This document shows, piece after piece, positions 46,462-60,130 of a stretch of DNA of 64,000 bases; positions within the stretch are counted from its first letter, which is position 1, and the number at the start of each line of letters is the position of its first letter. Position numbers and translations under genes: made by a program. The stretch covers positions 62,099,458 to 62,163,457 of the forward strand of contig CM068584.1 in assembly GCA_035048485.1 (NCBI GenBank), given 5' to 3'. Source of the DNA: Pteria penguin (Eukaryota > Mollusca > Bivalvia > Pterioida > Pteriidae). Under the pieces are notes generated by a model that ran no database searches, was not told where the DNA came from, and saw only the letters and a list, made by a program, of their open reading frames with translations.

Positions 46462-49131
46462 TTGGAGAAATTATGTTTCCAAAATTAATACGCATATGCC
46501 AACTAATAAGTATGGAAGATGCTCCAGAAAATACAAGGTAAAAAGATGTCATCTAATGTAAAACACTTACAACAAAATGATAATATTTTAACTTCAAAAG
46601 ATGATATTGCTAACTGTCTAGGCCAAATTTTTTCAAAAAATTCTTCTTCAACAAATTGTGTTCCTGAATTTCAAAAAATTAAAACAAGAACAGAAAAATT
46701 GAAACTAAACTTTCAATCTAACAATGACGAGGATTATAATAAACCGTTTTCAATTGAAGAACTAAAATTGTCTTTGGCCAAAACACATGATACAGCCACT
46801 GGTCCAAACGATATACATTATCAAATTCTGAAACATCTTCCAATCGAATCCCTAAACATTTTACTCAATATTTTTAATCAGATTTGGTTTAAAGGTGAAT
46901 TTCCACAGTCTTGGAGAGATTCTATAATCATTCCAATTCCAAAGCCTGGAAAAGACCATACCAATCCAACAAATTATAGACCGATATCGTTAACTAGCTG
47001 CGTATGCAAAACTTTAGAGCGGATGATTAATGATAGGCTTGTGTGGTTTCTTGAACACAATAAGTTACTTGCTGATATTCAGTGTGGCTTTAGAAAACAC
47101 AGGAGTACATCTTGTTCGTTTAGAAACATACATTCGTGATGCGTTTATTAACAAGGAACATGTTGTATCTATATTTTTTGATTTAGAGAAAGCCTATGAT
47201 ACAACCTGGAAATATGGTATTTTAAAGGACCTATATAATATGGGGCTTGAAGGCAATCTGCCGATTTTTATATCTAATTTTCTAAAAGATCGATCTTTTA
47301 ATGTTCGACTAGGATCTCATACTTCTGATTCTTTTGAACAGGAGATGGGTGTTCCATGAGGTAGTATTCTATCTGTTACTCTTTTTAGTATAAAAATCAA
47401 TAGTTTAGCTAAAGTTCTTAATAAGGATATTGATGGATCTTTATATGTTGATGATTTTCTTATTTGTTGTCGTGGTAAAATATGCGTACTATAGAGAGGA
47501 AGCTTCAGCTATGTTTAAATCATATATTGAAATGGTCTATCGAAAACGGTTTCAAATTTTCCAACTGTAAAACTGCCTGTGTACATTTTTGTCAGCTTCG
47601 TCGGGCTCATCAATATCCTGAACTTTATTTAGATAATACTCTTATAAAAGTAGAGAAGGAAACTAAGTTTTTAGGCTTAATAATCGATAATAAATTATCT
47701 TTTGTACCACATATAAAAGCACTTAAATTAAGATGTCTCAAGGCGTTAGATATTCTAAAAGTTTTATCCAATACAAAGTGGGGTGCTGAAAGTACAACCC
47801 TGCTCCAGCTTTATAGGTCGCTGGTACGATCGAAGTTGGACTATGGTTGTATTGTTTATGGGTCGGCCAGAAAGTCCTATTTACAGCTTCTGGACACCAT
47901 ACATCACCAGGGCTTGCGCTTAAGTCTTGGTGCTTTCAGAACCTCACCTGTAAAGAGTCTGTATGCTGAAGCTGGGGAACCATCTTTAGCATGAAAGAAG
48001 ACTGAAACTTACTTTGCAATATGTAATTAAACTGTATTCAAATTCTTCAAATCCCGCTTTTGACTGCGTTTTTAAACCAAAACATGAAATTTTATACAAT
48101 AGTAAACCCAATAGTATTAAAAATATTGGATTACGGGTTCGACCACATATTGAAGAGGCTGGAATTAGATTATCTGATATAGCAAATTATGAAATACCTT
48201 CTTCACCGCCTTGGTTGATGAAAAAATCGAACGTTATATTGAAATTATCAGATCATAAGAAAATTGATACTAATTCTTGGAAATATCAACAAATGTTTTC
48301 AGAAATAAGATCTTTGTATTCGGAATATAAATCATACTATACTGATGGTTCCAATGATGATGGCAGAGTGGCAGCTGCTGCAGTAACTGATACCGATATT
48401 TCTTTATCCATACGTTTACCAAATACTTGTTCTATATTTACAGCTGAAGCTAAGGCTATACTTTTAGCACTTGTTCATATTGAAAAAAATAAACACTTTA
48501 AGAGTATCGTTTTTTCTGACTCTTTATCATGTCTTCAAGCTATCAAAATTTTCAATACTAGTAACCCCTACATCTTGAGGATTTTAGAAAAGGTAAATTC
48601 TTTGTTGTCAAATAATTTTGACATTGTATTTTGTTGGCTTCCTGGACATACGGGATTCGTAGGTAATGTTAAATCTGACAAAGCAGCAAAAAAAGGAATA
48701 AATAGACTAGATATCATAGGTAAAATACCTTATACAGATGTTAAATCATCTATATTGAATTATATTGATGCTTTGTCAAAAGAAAACTGAGACCATGAAG
48801 ATAATAATAAACTTCATGATCTGAAGCCGATTTTTAAATATAGAATAAATTATCATCATTCTTGTCGTAGAGATGAAATTGCTACTTGTAGACTCCGCAT
48901 TGGGCACTCGTGGATAACGCATTCTTACCTTTTAAAGGAAGAGCCTCCTCCAGAGTGTATCCCATGTGGATGTCTATTAAGTAGTAAACATATATTGTTG
49001 GAATGTGCAGACACTACACACATTCGAAATCAGTATTATACTGTACAAAGTATGAATGAATTATTTGAGAGTATCAGTATTTCGAGAGTTCTAGATTTTT
49101 TGAAAGAAGTGAACCTATTTAATAAAATATG
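46462..49131 (+). pseudogene. LINE reverse transcriptase, RNase H and zinc knuckle (downstream part)
   Basis: The frame resumes at 46462 (WRNYVSK). RT motifs are ATGPNDIHYQILKHL (about 46797), PIPKPGKDHTNPTNYRPISL (46933-46992), motif A FFDLEKAYDTTW (about 47176-47211), motif B GVP-stop-GS (TGA at 47357-47359, probably from CGA) and motif C YVDDF (47443-47457). The thumb is TKFLGLIIDNKLSF (about 47665). RNase H follows with YYTDGSNDDG (about 48336), FTAEAKAILLAL (48437-48472), VFSDSLSCLQA and CWLPGHTGFVGN (about 48631). After a TGA at 48788 a knuckle CIPCGCLLSSKHILLEC ends the ORF near 49131. Frameshifts lie near 47107, 47475 and 47990. The catalytic Asp residues of RT and the RNase H acidic residues are still present, so decay is recent to moderate. 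Confidence 0.9.
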
Positions 49132-49352
49132 ATATATTGAAATGTAACGTATTATAATTGTGTATATATGTATATTTTAGTAATATCATTTATATGTAGA
49201 TACGATATACAATGAGAGCTGGTCTGTCCTAAATGTTTTTAATTGCTCTTTTTAATTTGGTTTGATTTATGTTAGCTTGTAACCGTCGCCATTTGGGTGA
49301 AATATTCCCGGTGCGACGTAAAACAATAATGTATCTATCTATCTGATATATT

Positions 49353-50049
49353 TTGAAGTGTTTGTAGATAGGCTTTTGGTATGTCTACGCTGGATACCAA
49401 ACAAACGGTTAGCAAATGATTTCTTCATGTGATTTTGGTCAGACTTTTTCTGTATTATGGGATCCACCTCTTTGTGAATTTAGAAATAGTGGAGGTTTCC
49501 TCATCACCAATGTAATATTTGATCCACATGCATGGCATGACTTAATCATCACAATGACCATGTCTTGCTCCATGGACTTTTCGCTACCTAACAATAACTA
49601 AAAATGATTTCAACTCTCACTATTAATAAGATGGTCATTCCAGAATAAGGTGTTTGTAGAATTTCTTTAGCTATATTTCAATTCATACTTATGTAAATTG
49701 CAATTTGATAAATCTATATTACTATTTCCCATATAACTATTCACAAATTCATGAATGCAATATACATGCTGGAAACTAAATCCCATTGACACAGTTTTAT
49801 ATCTATACACAAAATTTTAAAACATAGGCTAAACCAATGTTATCTTTTAAATAATATTTAAAATATAGAACGGCATTAGTCTCGTGGGGCATGATATGTG
49901 TGTCATGTAGAAGTTTTAGAGCACTGAATTACATGTACTGTGAGCTGGTATTTATACCCAAGCTGTTTAAAAGCAACATCATTTATAAAGTTTCTCATAA
50001 GGAATAAGTGTACTAGGTATGAAGCTGCAAAACCAAAGCATGTACCAGT
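49353..50049. other. Gene-free DNA
   Basis: No recognised feature. Confidence 0.4.
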
Positions 50050-50560
50050 ATGTGATACATGTATACTCTAGACAATGTCTCAGCACAACAATTCTGTGAA
50101 ATGTGATACAAATTTATGCAGACAGTTAAACATTATGGTCAGGACAGGTTTTAGAATCTATGTGTATATTGTGACCTTTACCTTGGACATATGAAGTTGC
50201 TTTTGTTTGTTTGTTTGATTATTGTTTTACGTCACTCCACGATTATTTCACGTATATGGTGACGGCATCTGCCTGATGCATTGCATACAAATTTAGACCT
50301 TTGCAACGGACCCACCCGAAGCAGTGAGGGATCTTTTACGTGCCACGCCTACCGTGACACGGGACCTCGGTTTTTACTGTCTCATCCGAAAGACAGAACA
50401 CCGGTGTGCCCCGGGCGGGAGTCGAACCCGCGACCTCTCGATCACGAGCCGAGCACCTTATCCACTAGGCCACACCGGCTTCATATGAAGTTGCAGAACC
50501 TAAGAATTCAGTAGTCTAAGTAGATATAATCTGGATGGATAGACGGACGGATGGATGGAC
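50050..50560. repeat. AGGTCA-type repeat interrupted by a SINE
   Basis: acaacaattctgtgaaatgt and tgtgacctttaccttggaca before the SINE, and ggatggatagacggacggat after it, belong to the family at 2840-3260 and 58080-58690. The SINE at 50201-50481 sits between them. Confidence 0.7.
50201..50481 (-). mobile_element. tRNA-derived SINE, family A, copy 2, with 13-bp target duplication
   Basis: The perfect direct repeat CATATGAAGTTGC flanks the element (50188-50200 and 50482-50494). On the minus strand the tRNA-like head carries gcctagtggataaggtgctc and a near-consensus B box gcgggttcgactcccgc. The body follows, then the tail with gacgtaaaacaataat and a terminal (CAAA)n seen as ttttgtttgtttgtttg on the plus strand. 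The intact duplication and good promoter boxes mark it as a young insertion. Confidence 0.95.
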
Positions 50561-50653
50561 AGAGAGTTGTATGGAGTGGTGACCATCACCATACATGTAC
50601 CACAATAAGTCCTGTCTTAATATATGCATATAAAAAATTATCAAAATATATAC

Positions 50654-53423
50654 CATGCCAATTTTTCCTACAATCATGTTTAGGAGGTGTTGTATCATTC
50701 CGCTCTGCGTTGGAACAACCCCGACATGTTTTACTTCTAACGCTGTGTCCAACCACTTTTCCAGATTTAGAACCGATCATAGTGGCATGCCCTAAAAATG
50801 ATAAAAAATATATATATAATATTTTTTTGTAGATTTAATACTATAATTTCTTTTATCATATAGGAAAACCATGACATGAAGTAAGTCCAAACAACATATT
50901 TACTAAATCTTTACTAATCTAATTATCTAACTTTAGTTATCCTTTGACAATACTGAAAATATGCTATTTAGTGATTTTAATGTATCTAATCACCTGATAA
51001 ACTATCATAAGATTTTCCGCTACCCCTTTTCTGCCATCCTGCATCCACAGATACTGATAAACCATTTTCATTTGTCCTTAAAAGTATAAAAGATCACATA
51101 ATATTATTTTATCCTGAGCACTAACGACAAAGTTATATAAAGAATACTACAGTAATAACACAGATTAATATCAGTATGTAAAGTTCTATCAGAATAGTGT
51201 TTTCAAATACCAAGTTAGTAAAGTAGTGATTATGAAATATAATTGATCCCTAAATACATTTATGTAAATTTTCAAATGATATGGGCAAATTTTTGTCAAG
51301 GACCCAAGGTTAAAATTTTCAAGTGGTTGAATATTTTGACGTCAACTAAAATGTACTGCCGTGAGAAAAACACATGAAATATAAAAGTCATATTGCCTAA
51401 CAAGTAATTTTCAAATGTGAGCTATGAACAAAGTTGAATAATAATAAAAAACAAAGTAGTCTTTCATGACAAAAATGTACGTAAATCATTTTTGTTTAAT
51501 GCTCTATTTCATTTATGATTTTTTTTATAACACTGACAATCTTTAAAAAAAAACCTTACTCTTGCGTCAAAGATTTTTCTTCCTCTAGGCTTTCAATAAC
51601 TGAATCCTGAGCTAAAGATTCAACAGATTCACCTATCTCGACCTCTTTTTCTCTAGTAAGCTGTGGTTTACAACTGGGATATTCAATGTAGTCAAAAGAC
51701 CAATACCTGCATGTGTCAATGCTAAAATGAAATAAAAGTCATAGTCATGGTAACAACATATAAGATGCAAAGAAACCCAAAGTTAAAATATACAACATGT
51801 AGATTAATAGTGATTAGGTTTTAAGAGGTCAGACCTATAGATACAAATTCAGAATTACACATGCGAAATAGTTAAACATGTGATGTACATTTTTAACTTT
51901 TGACTAACATTTCTAATGTCATTGATACATATGAAAAGGTCTATTCATTTTCAGTTGAGAAAGCATTATATAGATGTACCTTAGGAAATTTTTTAAAGTA
52001 TCTATTTTGGCTCATTTAATAAAACCACAATCAAGTTGTTTTATTAAATATAAGGAGAACGAGACAGTCTTTATGGAACACAGATGCCTCTATCTATAAA
52101 GTAACTGCAATTGTTATGTTTAACAAAAGTATGTTATTCTCCTACGTCAAGGTACCAATTGAAAGGTTTTAATCCTTGAAACAATTGTATTAAGGAATAA
52201 ATATGTGCACTGAAATACTAAATCCCTATCACACAAAGTAAAATACAACAATTACAATATTATGCTTCTGTACTGAAAGCAAGACAGCATGACAGATGGA
52301 CAGAGAGAGAAACAGTAAACCAAAATTTGGTTCAGGCAATCCAAAATTTGAAAAAAAGTATTATTGAGGTTGCCCAAATGTCTCCAAAATAGGGGAAATT
52401 GACGATCTGGAATTTTAGCAAATTTCAAGCCTTGTAGACTGGAGTCATAAAAATATTTGAAGGGTTACCATTTGCAAGCTTTGAATCAACATCCAAAGTT
52501 CTTCCATGTCTTTTGCCAGTTGGAACATTATTTATGTAATTGCAATTTGAGTTACTACATGGGATCTGAAATAAAAACTTAATTAATGATATATGTGTGC
52601 TTACACTATATGTATATACACACACCTAAAGCTTGTAAATGTGCTGCATGTGTATTTGTCTAGTTCATGAAACATGCAACTTTTTTATAAAATATATTTT
52701 GCCGATTAAATAAATAACTTAATATGGCCCAAGGAATAGCTGTGCTCCCCCATCTCCTTTTTCTTGTAATACCATGATTTTTATGACCCACATTTTTTTT
52801 TCAGAATGTACTCAGGTGAGTGACTGGTCAAAATTAACTCGACCAATCAAAAAATTTACTCTCCTGTTTTCCTATAGAAATGATTTAAAAATAATTTTAT
52901 ATCGTACCAATCTGTACAAGCCCACCTACAAGAACTACATGATATTTATCATAACAATGCTTAATGACCCTCAGATTAGTAAACAGTAATTTGTTTTCAC
53001 CTTAGAAATGTCTAAAATTTATGAGAAGATTATTACATGTATGTGTTACACAATACTACGTCAATATTTACTGTCCGATCCGGGTGAGTTCCACTTGCAC
53101 ACTGTGCATAGACCACAGAACCATGTACAATGTACCGGTACATGTAACACTCAGTGTGACAATGCTTACATGTACATTTGAGTCTTGACTCTGCACATTA
53201 CAAGCAAGATGACCAACCACAACCCCAATTTTTTTTTGCATGATTTGGCTATATTTTTGACAAATTGCTACTTCCTACAAGCAGCTTACTATTATCATTG
53301 CTGCTAAACCATATACTTGCAAGGAAACCGCATGGTGCAGACGGAGAGGCACCCACAGTTACGACAGGACTTTAGAACCTCTGCTAGTATTCCAAGCTCA
53401 ACCATTCTTCTTCCTTTTGTCCA
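50654..53423 (-). pseudogene. Intron-containing Mutator-like (MULE) transposase gene, partial
   Basis: Five minus-strand exons are supported. 53423-53317 reads WTKGRRMVELGILAEVLKSC then RNCGC. 52565-52469 reads IPCSNSNC..PTGKRHGRTLDVDSKLAN. 51721-51560 reads ALTHAGIGLLTTLNIPVV..ESVESLAQDS. 51076-50994 reads VSVDAGWQKRGSGKSYDSLS. 50791-50654 reads SKSGKVVGHSVRSKTCRGC..KHDCRKNWHG. All boundaries are GT-AG and phases match between the last four exons. These phrases are those of the Mutator-like transposase domain family found widely in invertebrates (GWQKRGSGRSYDSLSG, GKVIG, HDCRKN). One segment between the first two exons is missing from my reading. The third exon needs one extra A in the run at about 51643. 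The C-terminal half after DCRKNWHG was not found to the left. It may be a domesticated or captured gene fragment. The frameshift and the missing end favour a pseudogene. Confidence 0.82.
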
Positions 53424-53884
53424 CTAAATATTTTCGGAGTTGGTCTTTACAATGACGTCGCTCTCGACGATGCTGATGTCGGACACTGATAATATGTCTG
53501 ATGACTGTGTAGTGAAATACTGGTAGTCATTCAGAACTTTTTGCCCAACCATCTGAAAGTCATTGCGTTCGCAACATCTTCCGTTCTAGATGACTCATTT
53601 TTCGAACAAAACCACCCCGACTTTGATCTGAATCGTGCAATTGTTTACACCGGAAGTTCAATTGTCAGACGATAATCTAAAGTCGTAAATTAGATATTCT
53701 CTGTTGTTGTTTAGGTTTTAAAAGATTTTGAATACCAAACAATCTGAAATACTTCATTTTTTCCATTATTATTAGAGATATCATCAAAATATCATTTTCA
53801 TTTATAGCATATAATTTACAACAGTAAAACTCAAAGGTGACAGTTTGATTTGCGCGGTAGATTGAAAATCGTCACACGCGAACC
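53424..53884. other. Flank of the MULE-like gene
   Basis: 53430-53660 is less AT-rich than average and includes ggtctttacaatgacgtcgc. It could include an upstream exon or promoter of the MULE-like gene, but nothing decisive is visible. Confidence 0.35.
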
Positions 53885-55600
<1,716 letters not shown>

Positions 55601-55613
55601 ATTGTTATGCCAA

Positions 55614-55764
55614 TGACGTCATAATGAAATGTTCGACATTTCCAATCTTGCGTGACGTCATTAACCTTTTCACTGCCAGAATAACGTTATCCCCAGATTT
55701 GAACTACGTGACGTCGTACGGACGTAAACAAGCACTTACGTAATGAAACAAAAGAATGACGTCT
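55614..55764. promoter_or_regulatory. Cluster of CRE/bZIP-type sites
   Basis: Perfect palindromic TGACGTCA lies at 55614-55621 and 55653-55660, with TGACGTCg at 55709-55716 and TGACGTCt at 55757-55764. TTACGTAA, another palindromic bZIP site, is at about 55736-55743. Four CRE-like sites in 151 bp of AT-rich DNA is unusual. No gene was recognised beside it, so a regulatory role is only suggested. Confidence 0.45.
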
Positions 55765-56320
55765 CGCACCATTTCCTTATTAGTCTTTTGGTATTGTATG
55801 ATAATTCTATGAAGTGGAGATGTCAACTCAAAACTCTATGATAAATATCAATACACACTACTGTTTTATCGCATTTCTAATATTCAGATACAATTGAATT
55901 AGATAATTTACAAGAATTTGTCCAAACCTAAGATTGTACTCTTGTAATACCCTACAAAACAAACTTGACGCAATTATCTCAATAAGGAAATGAAAACACA
56001 CACAGAAAACAAAACTTCTCAGACACGTTGTATAGAAATTTAGACCTATACATGGCATTCATCCACAGATGTTGGCATTTTGCGTGTCAATCTTCCTCAC
56101 ACTCTTCTCTCTTCTCTCCTGATTCTGTTGTAAATCTCAAATTATATATACATTGTACAGAGCATTTTTGTTTTTCACCTGATTCATGTATGATAAAACA
56201 AGTATATTCATTGTAACTGGGTTTACTCCTTTTATTCATTTGTTATAAAATGAAACAGAATTTTGATGATTTATTACAAAAGCAATGCTTAGTTTGACGG
56301 GAAAAAATTAGAGTGTGGAG
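55765..56320. other. Gene-free DNA
   Basis: No recognised feature. Confidence 0.35.
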
Positions 56321-56760
56321 TCACCCCCCCCCCCCCCCCCCACCCCCAATAATTCAGGACTCGAGATAACACATGTTTTGGTCCAGGGCAACAACCCTGT
56401 GTATTGAACTACATATAGGCAATAAGAAGTTATAACCAAGAGAAGAATTTAAACCCCCACCTGTCTTCCACCTCTAAAATGAATAAAAGAGAAATAAAGT
56501 AATATATACAGGTATTTATATGAAAGTTCACCTATAATTGTAGCACAGGTTTAAATTTTAAAGAGAGTTAGTGAGAAATGAATTTTCAATAATTTTCTAA
56601 AAACAATGCAAATATTCCAAAAAAAAAAAAAGGAAAAAAAAAAGAGTAAATAAAATCAAAATAAAACAAACAGCAAAAACAAAACACCCCCCTCCCCCCC
56701 CCCCAAAAAAAAAACAATAAAAAAAAAAAGAAAACAAAAAACAAAAACCCACAATGTTCT
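56321..56760. repeat. Low-complexity poly-C and A-rich tracts
   Basis: A C-run of about 18 at 56323-56341. A/C-rich low complexity at 56620-56750 with C-runs near 56686-56704. Confidence 0.85.
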
Positions 56761-56914
56761 GACATAATAGATATTTTTTGTAATCGAAAGGAAAATTCAT
56801 TTATTTTATCAGAGTATTCTGTATAAGTTTTATGAAAACCAGTTCATGACTACTAAAGTTATTATATTCCATAGAAACTGCCATTATGCTTTCAATGAAA
56901 AAGAAAATCTAAGT

Positions 56915-57115
56915 TAAAGGGCCACAACTCTGGCAAAACCACGTCAATCATACCGAAGTGCGAACTGGTACCTACTCTAATTGGTATAAAGTTATATGCC
57001 AAGGTTCAATCCAGTTCCTTCAAAGACTGCAGTAATAAGTTCGGAAAACATAACTTCGGAAGGACGGACAGGTGGAAGCACAATGCCATAACATAATACG
57101 TCCCGTCGATGGCGT
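56915..57115. repeat. 'gggccacaactctggc' dispersed repeat
   Basis: ttaaagggccacaactctgg, ccaaggttcaatccagttcc, then ggacggacaggtgg and cataatacgtcccgtc: the standard order of a molluscan dispersed repeat. The ending (cataatacgtccc) recurs at 58683-58697. Confidence 0.65.
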
Positions 57116-58079
57116 TTAGAAATGTTTATCATACAATGTGTTAAATTGGCATACTATATATGCATAAATATTATGACTGGGAGTAAATTTGCACTCGCCC
57201 AGTCGCATTCGCGACTGAAATCCACTTGGGGAAACTCAAAAGTTTTCTACATTTTCCCTGACAGGACGGGTTGGACACGCAGTGACGTGTTTTCGTTTCC
57301 ATTTAGTATGATCCATATAAAATAAATTAAACCAGAGAAACAGTGTAGTACCGCGTTTCAAGATTTATATTTTTGTCAATATATTGTTTATATATTGTTT
57401 TCAGTTTTATTCTACTAAGGGTCCTGTCAAACTGTATTAACTAGACAAGGTCTTTCTGTTATGTATCCAGAGATTGTATAGCATGTGCTTATCGTGTTTT
57501 AAACGTGATTATAACTTAATCCTAACGTTTACTGAATAAGAGTTATTCACTCTAAGTATTTACTTCAAAGTTCACATATTGCTTGATTTTTATGGTTGCA
57601 ATGTACCAATTGACCCTGAATGTAGTCGTGTAAGCGATTTTGCGATTTTGGCTGACTTCATTGAAGAAGCATACATAAATGAAATGTTCTGATTTTTTTT
57701 CTTCCATTAGGCAGATGTCATAGAAAAACAAAAGATCGAAAGATAATATTATACTAAGAAACTGAAGATAAATTCCGAGAGGTATCATTCAAGCAAATTC
57801 ACTTGTCTTGTTCATATTTACAAAGAACTTTGTCGACTGGATTGAAAGTGTGACCTATTGACAACCGACAAATTGTTCCCTATGTGCGATTTCTCGGGCC
57901 ACACGAAAAACTGAAATATAGAACAAATCAATGTTGGACTTGCTCCATGAGCCAATAAGAGCAACGCCTTGCGAGGCATAATACACCTGTCGCTTAGTTT
58001 AAAGGGATGAAATTTGGAAGCATTGAAACATACTCCCATTGCCAACACTTCAGTGAAATTTTCATTCAAACCCGTGCAA
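57116..58079. other. Gene-free DNA
   Basis: 57770-57800 (cgagaggtatcattcaagca) and 62895-62925 (cgaagagtgcaccccatgca) look distantly related. Nothing coding recognised. Confidence 0.35.
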
Positions 58080-58698
58080 TGGGTAAAAGTTAAGAATTTC
58101 CTAAAGATTTATCCATCATATGCACTGTAACCTTGTCCTTGAAGATATTTCCTTGGTTCAAAGTCATATGACACACCCTTGGTGTTTTGGCAACAATTCT
58201 GTGAAAACAAAAATTACTCCACTCCATGCAAGAGGGTAAAAATTTATCACCAGACAAATATTTATCCATCATATGCAGTCTAACCTTGACATGTAAGATA
58301 TAGTCTTGGTTCAAGGTCAAGACAAACCCTTGGGTCCTGGCAACAATTTTGTGATATATTATTCAAATCCATGTTAGGGGTAAAGAGTTATGACCCTAAC
58401 TATATAAGATTTACACAATATATGCATTGTGAACTTGACCTTGCAGATATGACCTCTGAGTCAGGTCTTGACACATCCTTTACTCCTCAGGAACAATTCT
58501 GTGACATATTATTCAGATCCATACAATGTGTAACAAGGGTTTCCTTGCAAATAGTATTAAGACCTTGACCTTTGACCTTGAAAAACAGAAGGCGTCTTTA
58601 TCAAAGGTACCGAGTTTGACAGTTTGGTCTGTATCCTGCCTACTATATCAAGACAGACGGACAGACAGCCGGACAACGCCATACCATAATACGTCCCA
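58080..58698. repeat. AGGTCA-type tandem repeat, three to four units
   Basis: ttggttcaaagtcatatgac, ttggttcaaggtcaagacaa and tgagtcaggtcttgacacat begin units at about 58153, 58307 and 58458 (period about 152 bp). Each is followed by caacaattctgtg and a ccat.catatgcantgtaac phrase. It ends in gacagacggacagacagccg. Contains ttgacctttgaccttg near 58565. Confidence 0.85.
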
Positions 58699-59360
58699 TC
58701 AAGGACGGACCAATAAAATGTTTGAAAATGTATTTTTCTGTACATTGTTGATGTCTAGCAATATATTGCCGGTGTAGGCCTCGACCACAGAGAGTACATG
58801 CCGTCCTTTTACGCCGACGATGTCCTTGATTTCTCCCAGAACACACACAATAGTCCTTCTCTTGTCGCCGTGGCAAGAGAACGATATCTTCCCTCTGTCT
58901 TCGACGGCCATGCCCTACTTGGGGATAACCGACTCCGGCTAGACTCTCAATGATAAACTGAATAAATTTAAGTTTGGTCTTAACGGGTCTATCACTAGTA
59001 TTGTTAGAATATAAGATATAAGTATTGTGAAGAATTCTATGAATGAGATGAAAGAGTATTTTTCCATGTTTTTCGGTTCTTCCGCAGCCCAGCATCAACA
59101 CTCATACTAGCATCTGTGAGGTCGACGGCCCCCATATATCTGATATATGTCTGAACAATCCGTGGCTTTTCGTTAGGGAGCTGTTGAGAGGGCAGGAGTG
59201 TACTCATCAATCGAATCGTCTTTTTCTCTGAGGCATCCTTATAGGCCATACACAATGTCTGGCCTCTTCTCATATAGAGCGCGGTGTAAGGCTTGGGGTT
59301 GGCATTTGCAATAAACAAGGGCATAGGTCGGTTTTCTCTCTATGTACCTGTGGAGTAACA
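58643..59360 (-). pseudogene. piggyBac-type transposase C-terminal remnant
   Basis: On the minus strand, PLFIANANPKPYTALYMRRG, then IRYMGAVDLTDASMSVDAGL (about 59145-59085), is the conserved Y.K.MGGVD.xDq region of piggyBac transposases. After a shift near 59070, LFHLIHRILHNTYILYS (about 59055-59000) continues the family pattern. A terminal cysteine-rich part (DYCVCSG and ACTLCGRGLHRQYIARHQQC) resembles the C-terminal zinc-binding domain. The frame is broken and the catalytic aspartates lie upstream of what is readable here. No TTAA-flanked end was found. Confidence 0.85.
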
Positions 59361-59929
59361 TGGTAAATATAGTGTATTTAACGTATTTTACATATTAAGT
59401 AAACATATACTTTATTTCTATACTGTCACTTGTCTAATGTCCTTTATACAATGAAGAATTTGGTTTAATTTATGTTTGAACCACGTTAGTATACATTATA
59501 GTGAAGACCTCCTCTACCATTAAAACAAATACATCTCACTCATTGCTAACTGTAAAGGTTGTCATGGAAAGGTTAACAGCTTATCTAATTATTATGCTTT
59601 TGCAAATGAAGTATAGAAGTATTTATAGAAACTATCCCGTCCGTCTTGTAGAACAGTTAAGAAGTCGAGGAAATGCTTGACCTAATGACATTAACTTTGA
59701 GTTTTGATACATTATGACAAGTGTTATAAAGCCATTCATTTGAGGAAAAAAAACTTTGAATACATTAAAAATTGACCCATCGCTTTCGCAGAATATTTAT
59801 TGAATTTCGCAACAATATCCTTTCAATCTCTGACCGTGGTATAACCGAGTAGTAAAGTATTGTTAAGTCATCTGATTTAACAAGTTTTCGTGCATAAATG
59901 GAAGGGGAAAATTCTACTAATATTCTAAA

Positions 59930-60130
59930 TTTTTAGGCCCCGGATCGATAGATCGGGGCATATTGTTTTTGTCCTATCTGTCTGTTTGTCTGCCGGTTGT
60001 CAACTTTCACCATGGCCATGACTTTCATATTCGTACTAAACTAATGAAACCCTTTAAAATGACATGAAGGTCGATGACCTTTGACCTACCTTGAGGATGA
60101 CCTTCACGCTAAAAATAACTTTTGGACTTT
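59930..60130. repeat. 'ccccggatcgatagatcggggcat' dispersed repeat
   Basis: ggccccggatcgatagatcg starts a repeat with cctatctgtctgtttgtctg and gatgacctttgacctacctt, the usual order in this class of molluscan repeats. A variant beginning (ggtgatagatcggg) is at the left edge of the window, positions 26-39. Confidence 0.6.

Larger units (their letters stand above)
41700..49352 (+). mobile_element. Non-LTR retrotransposon (I/Nimb/Jockey-group), interrupted
   Basis: Domains in order: APE-type endonuclease C-terminal half, reverse transcriptase, RNase H, zinc knuckle, 3' tail. The RNase H after the RT points to the I/Nimb/R1 side of the Jockey supergroup. The body is split at the TATC at 42466-42469 by the element at 42470-46457. 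The 3' end at 49280-49350 reads gggtgaaatattcccggtgc then gacgtaaaacaataat and (ATCT)3. The 5' part of the endonuclease is missing. The copy is inactive because of frameshifts and stops. Confidence 0.88.

Noticed and set aside
56597..56800. 67-codon minus-strand Phe/Gly-rich frame
   Set aside because: It is the translation of A- and C-runs.
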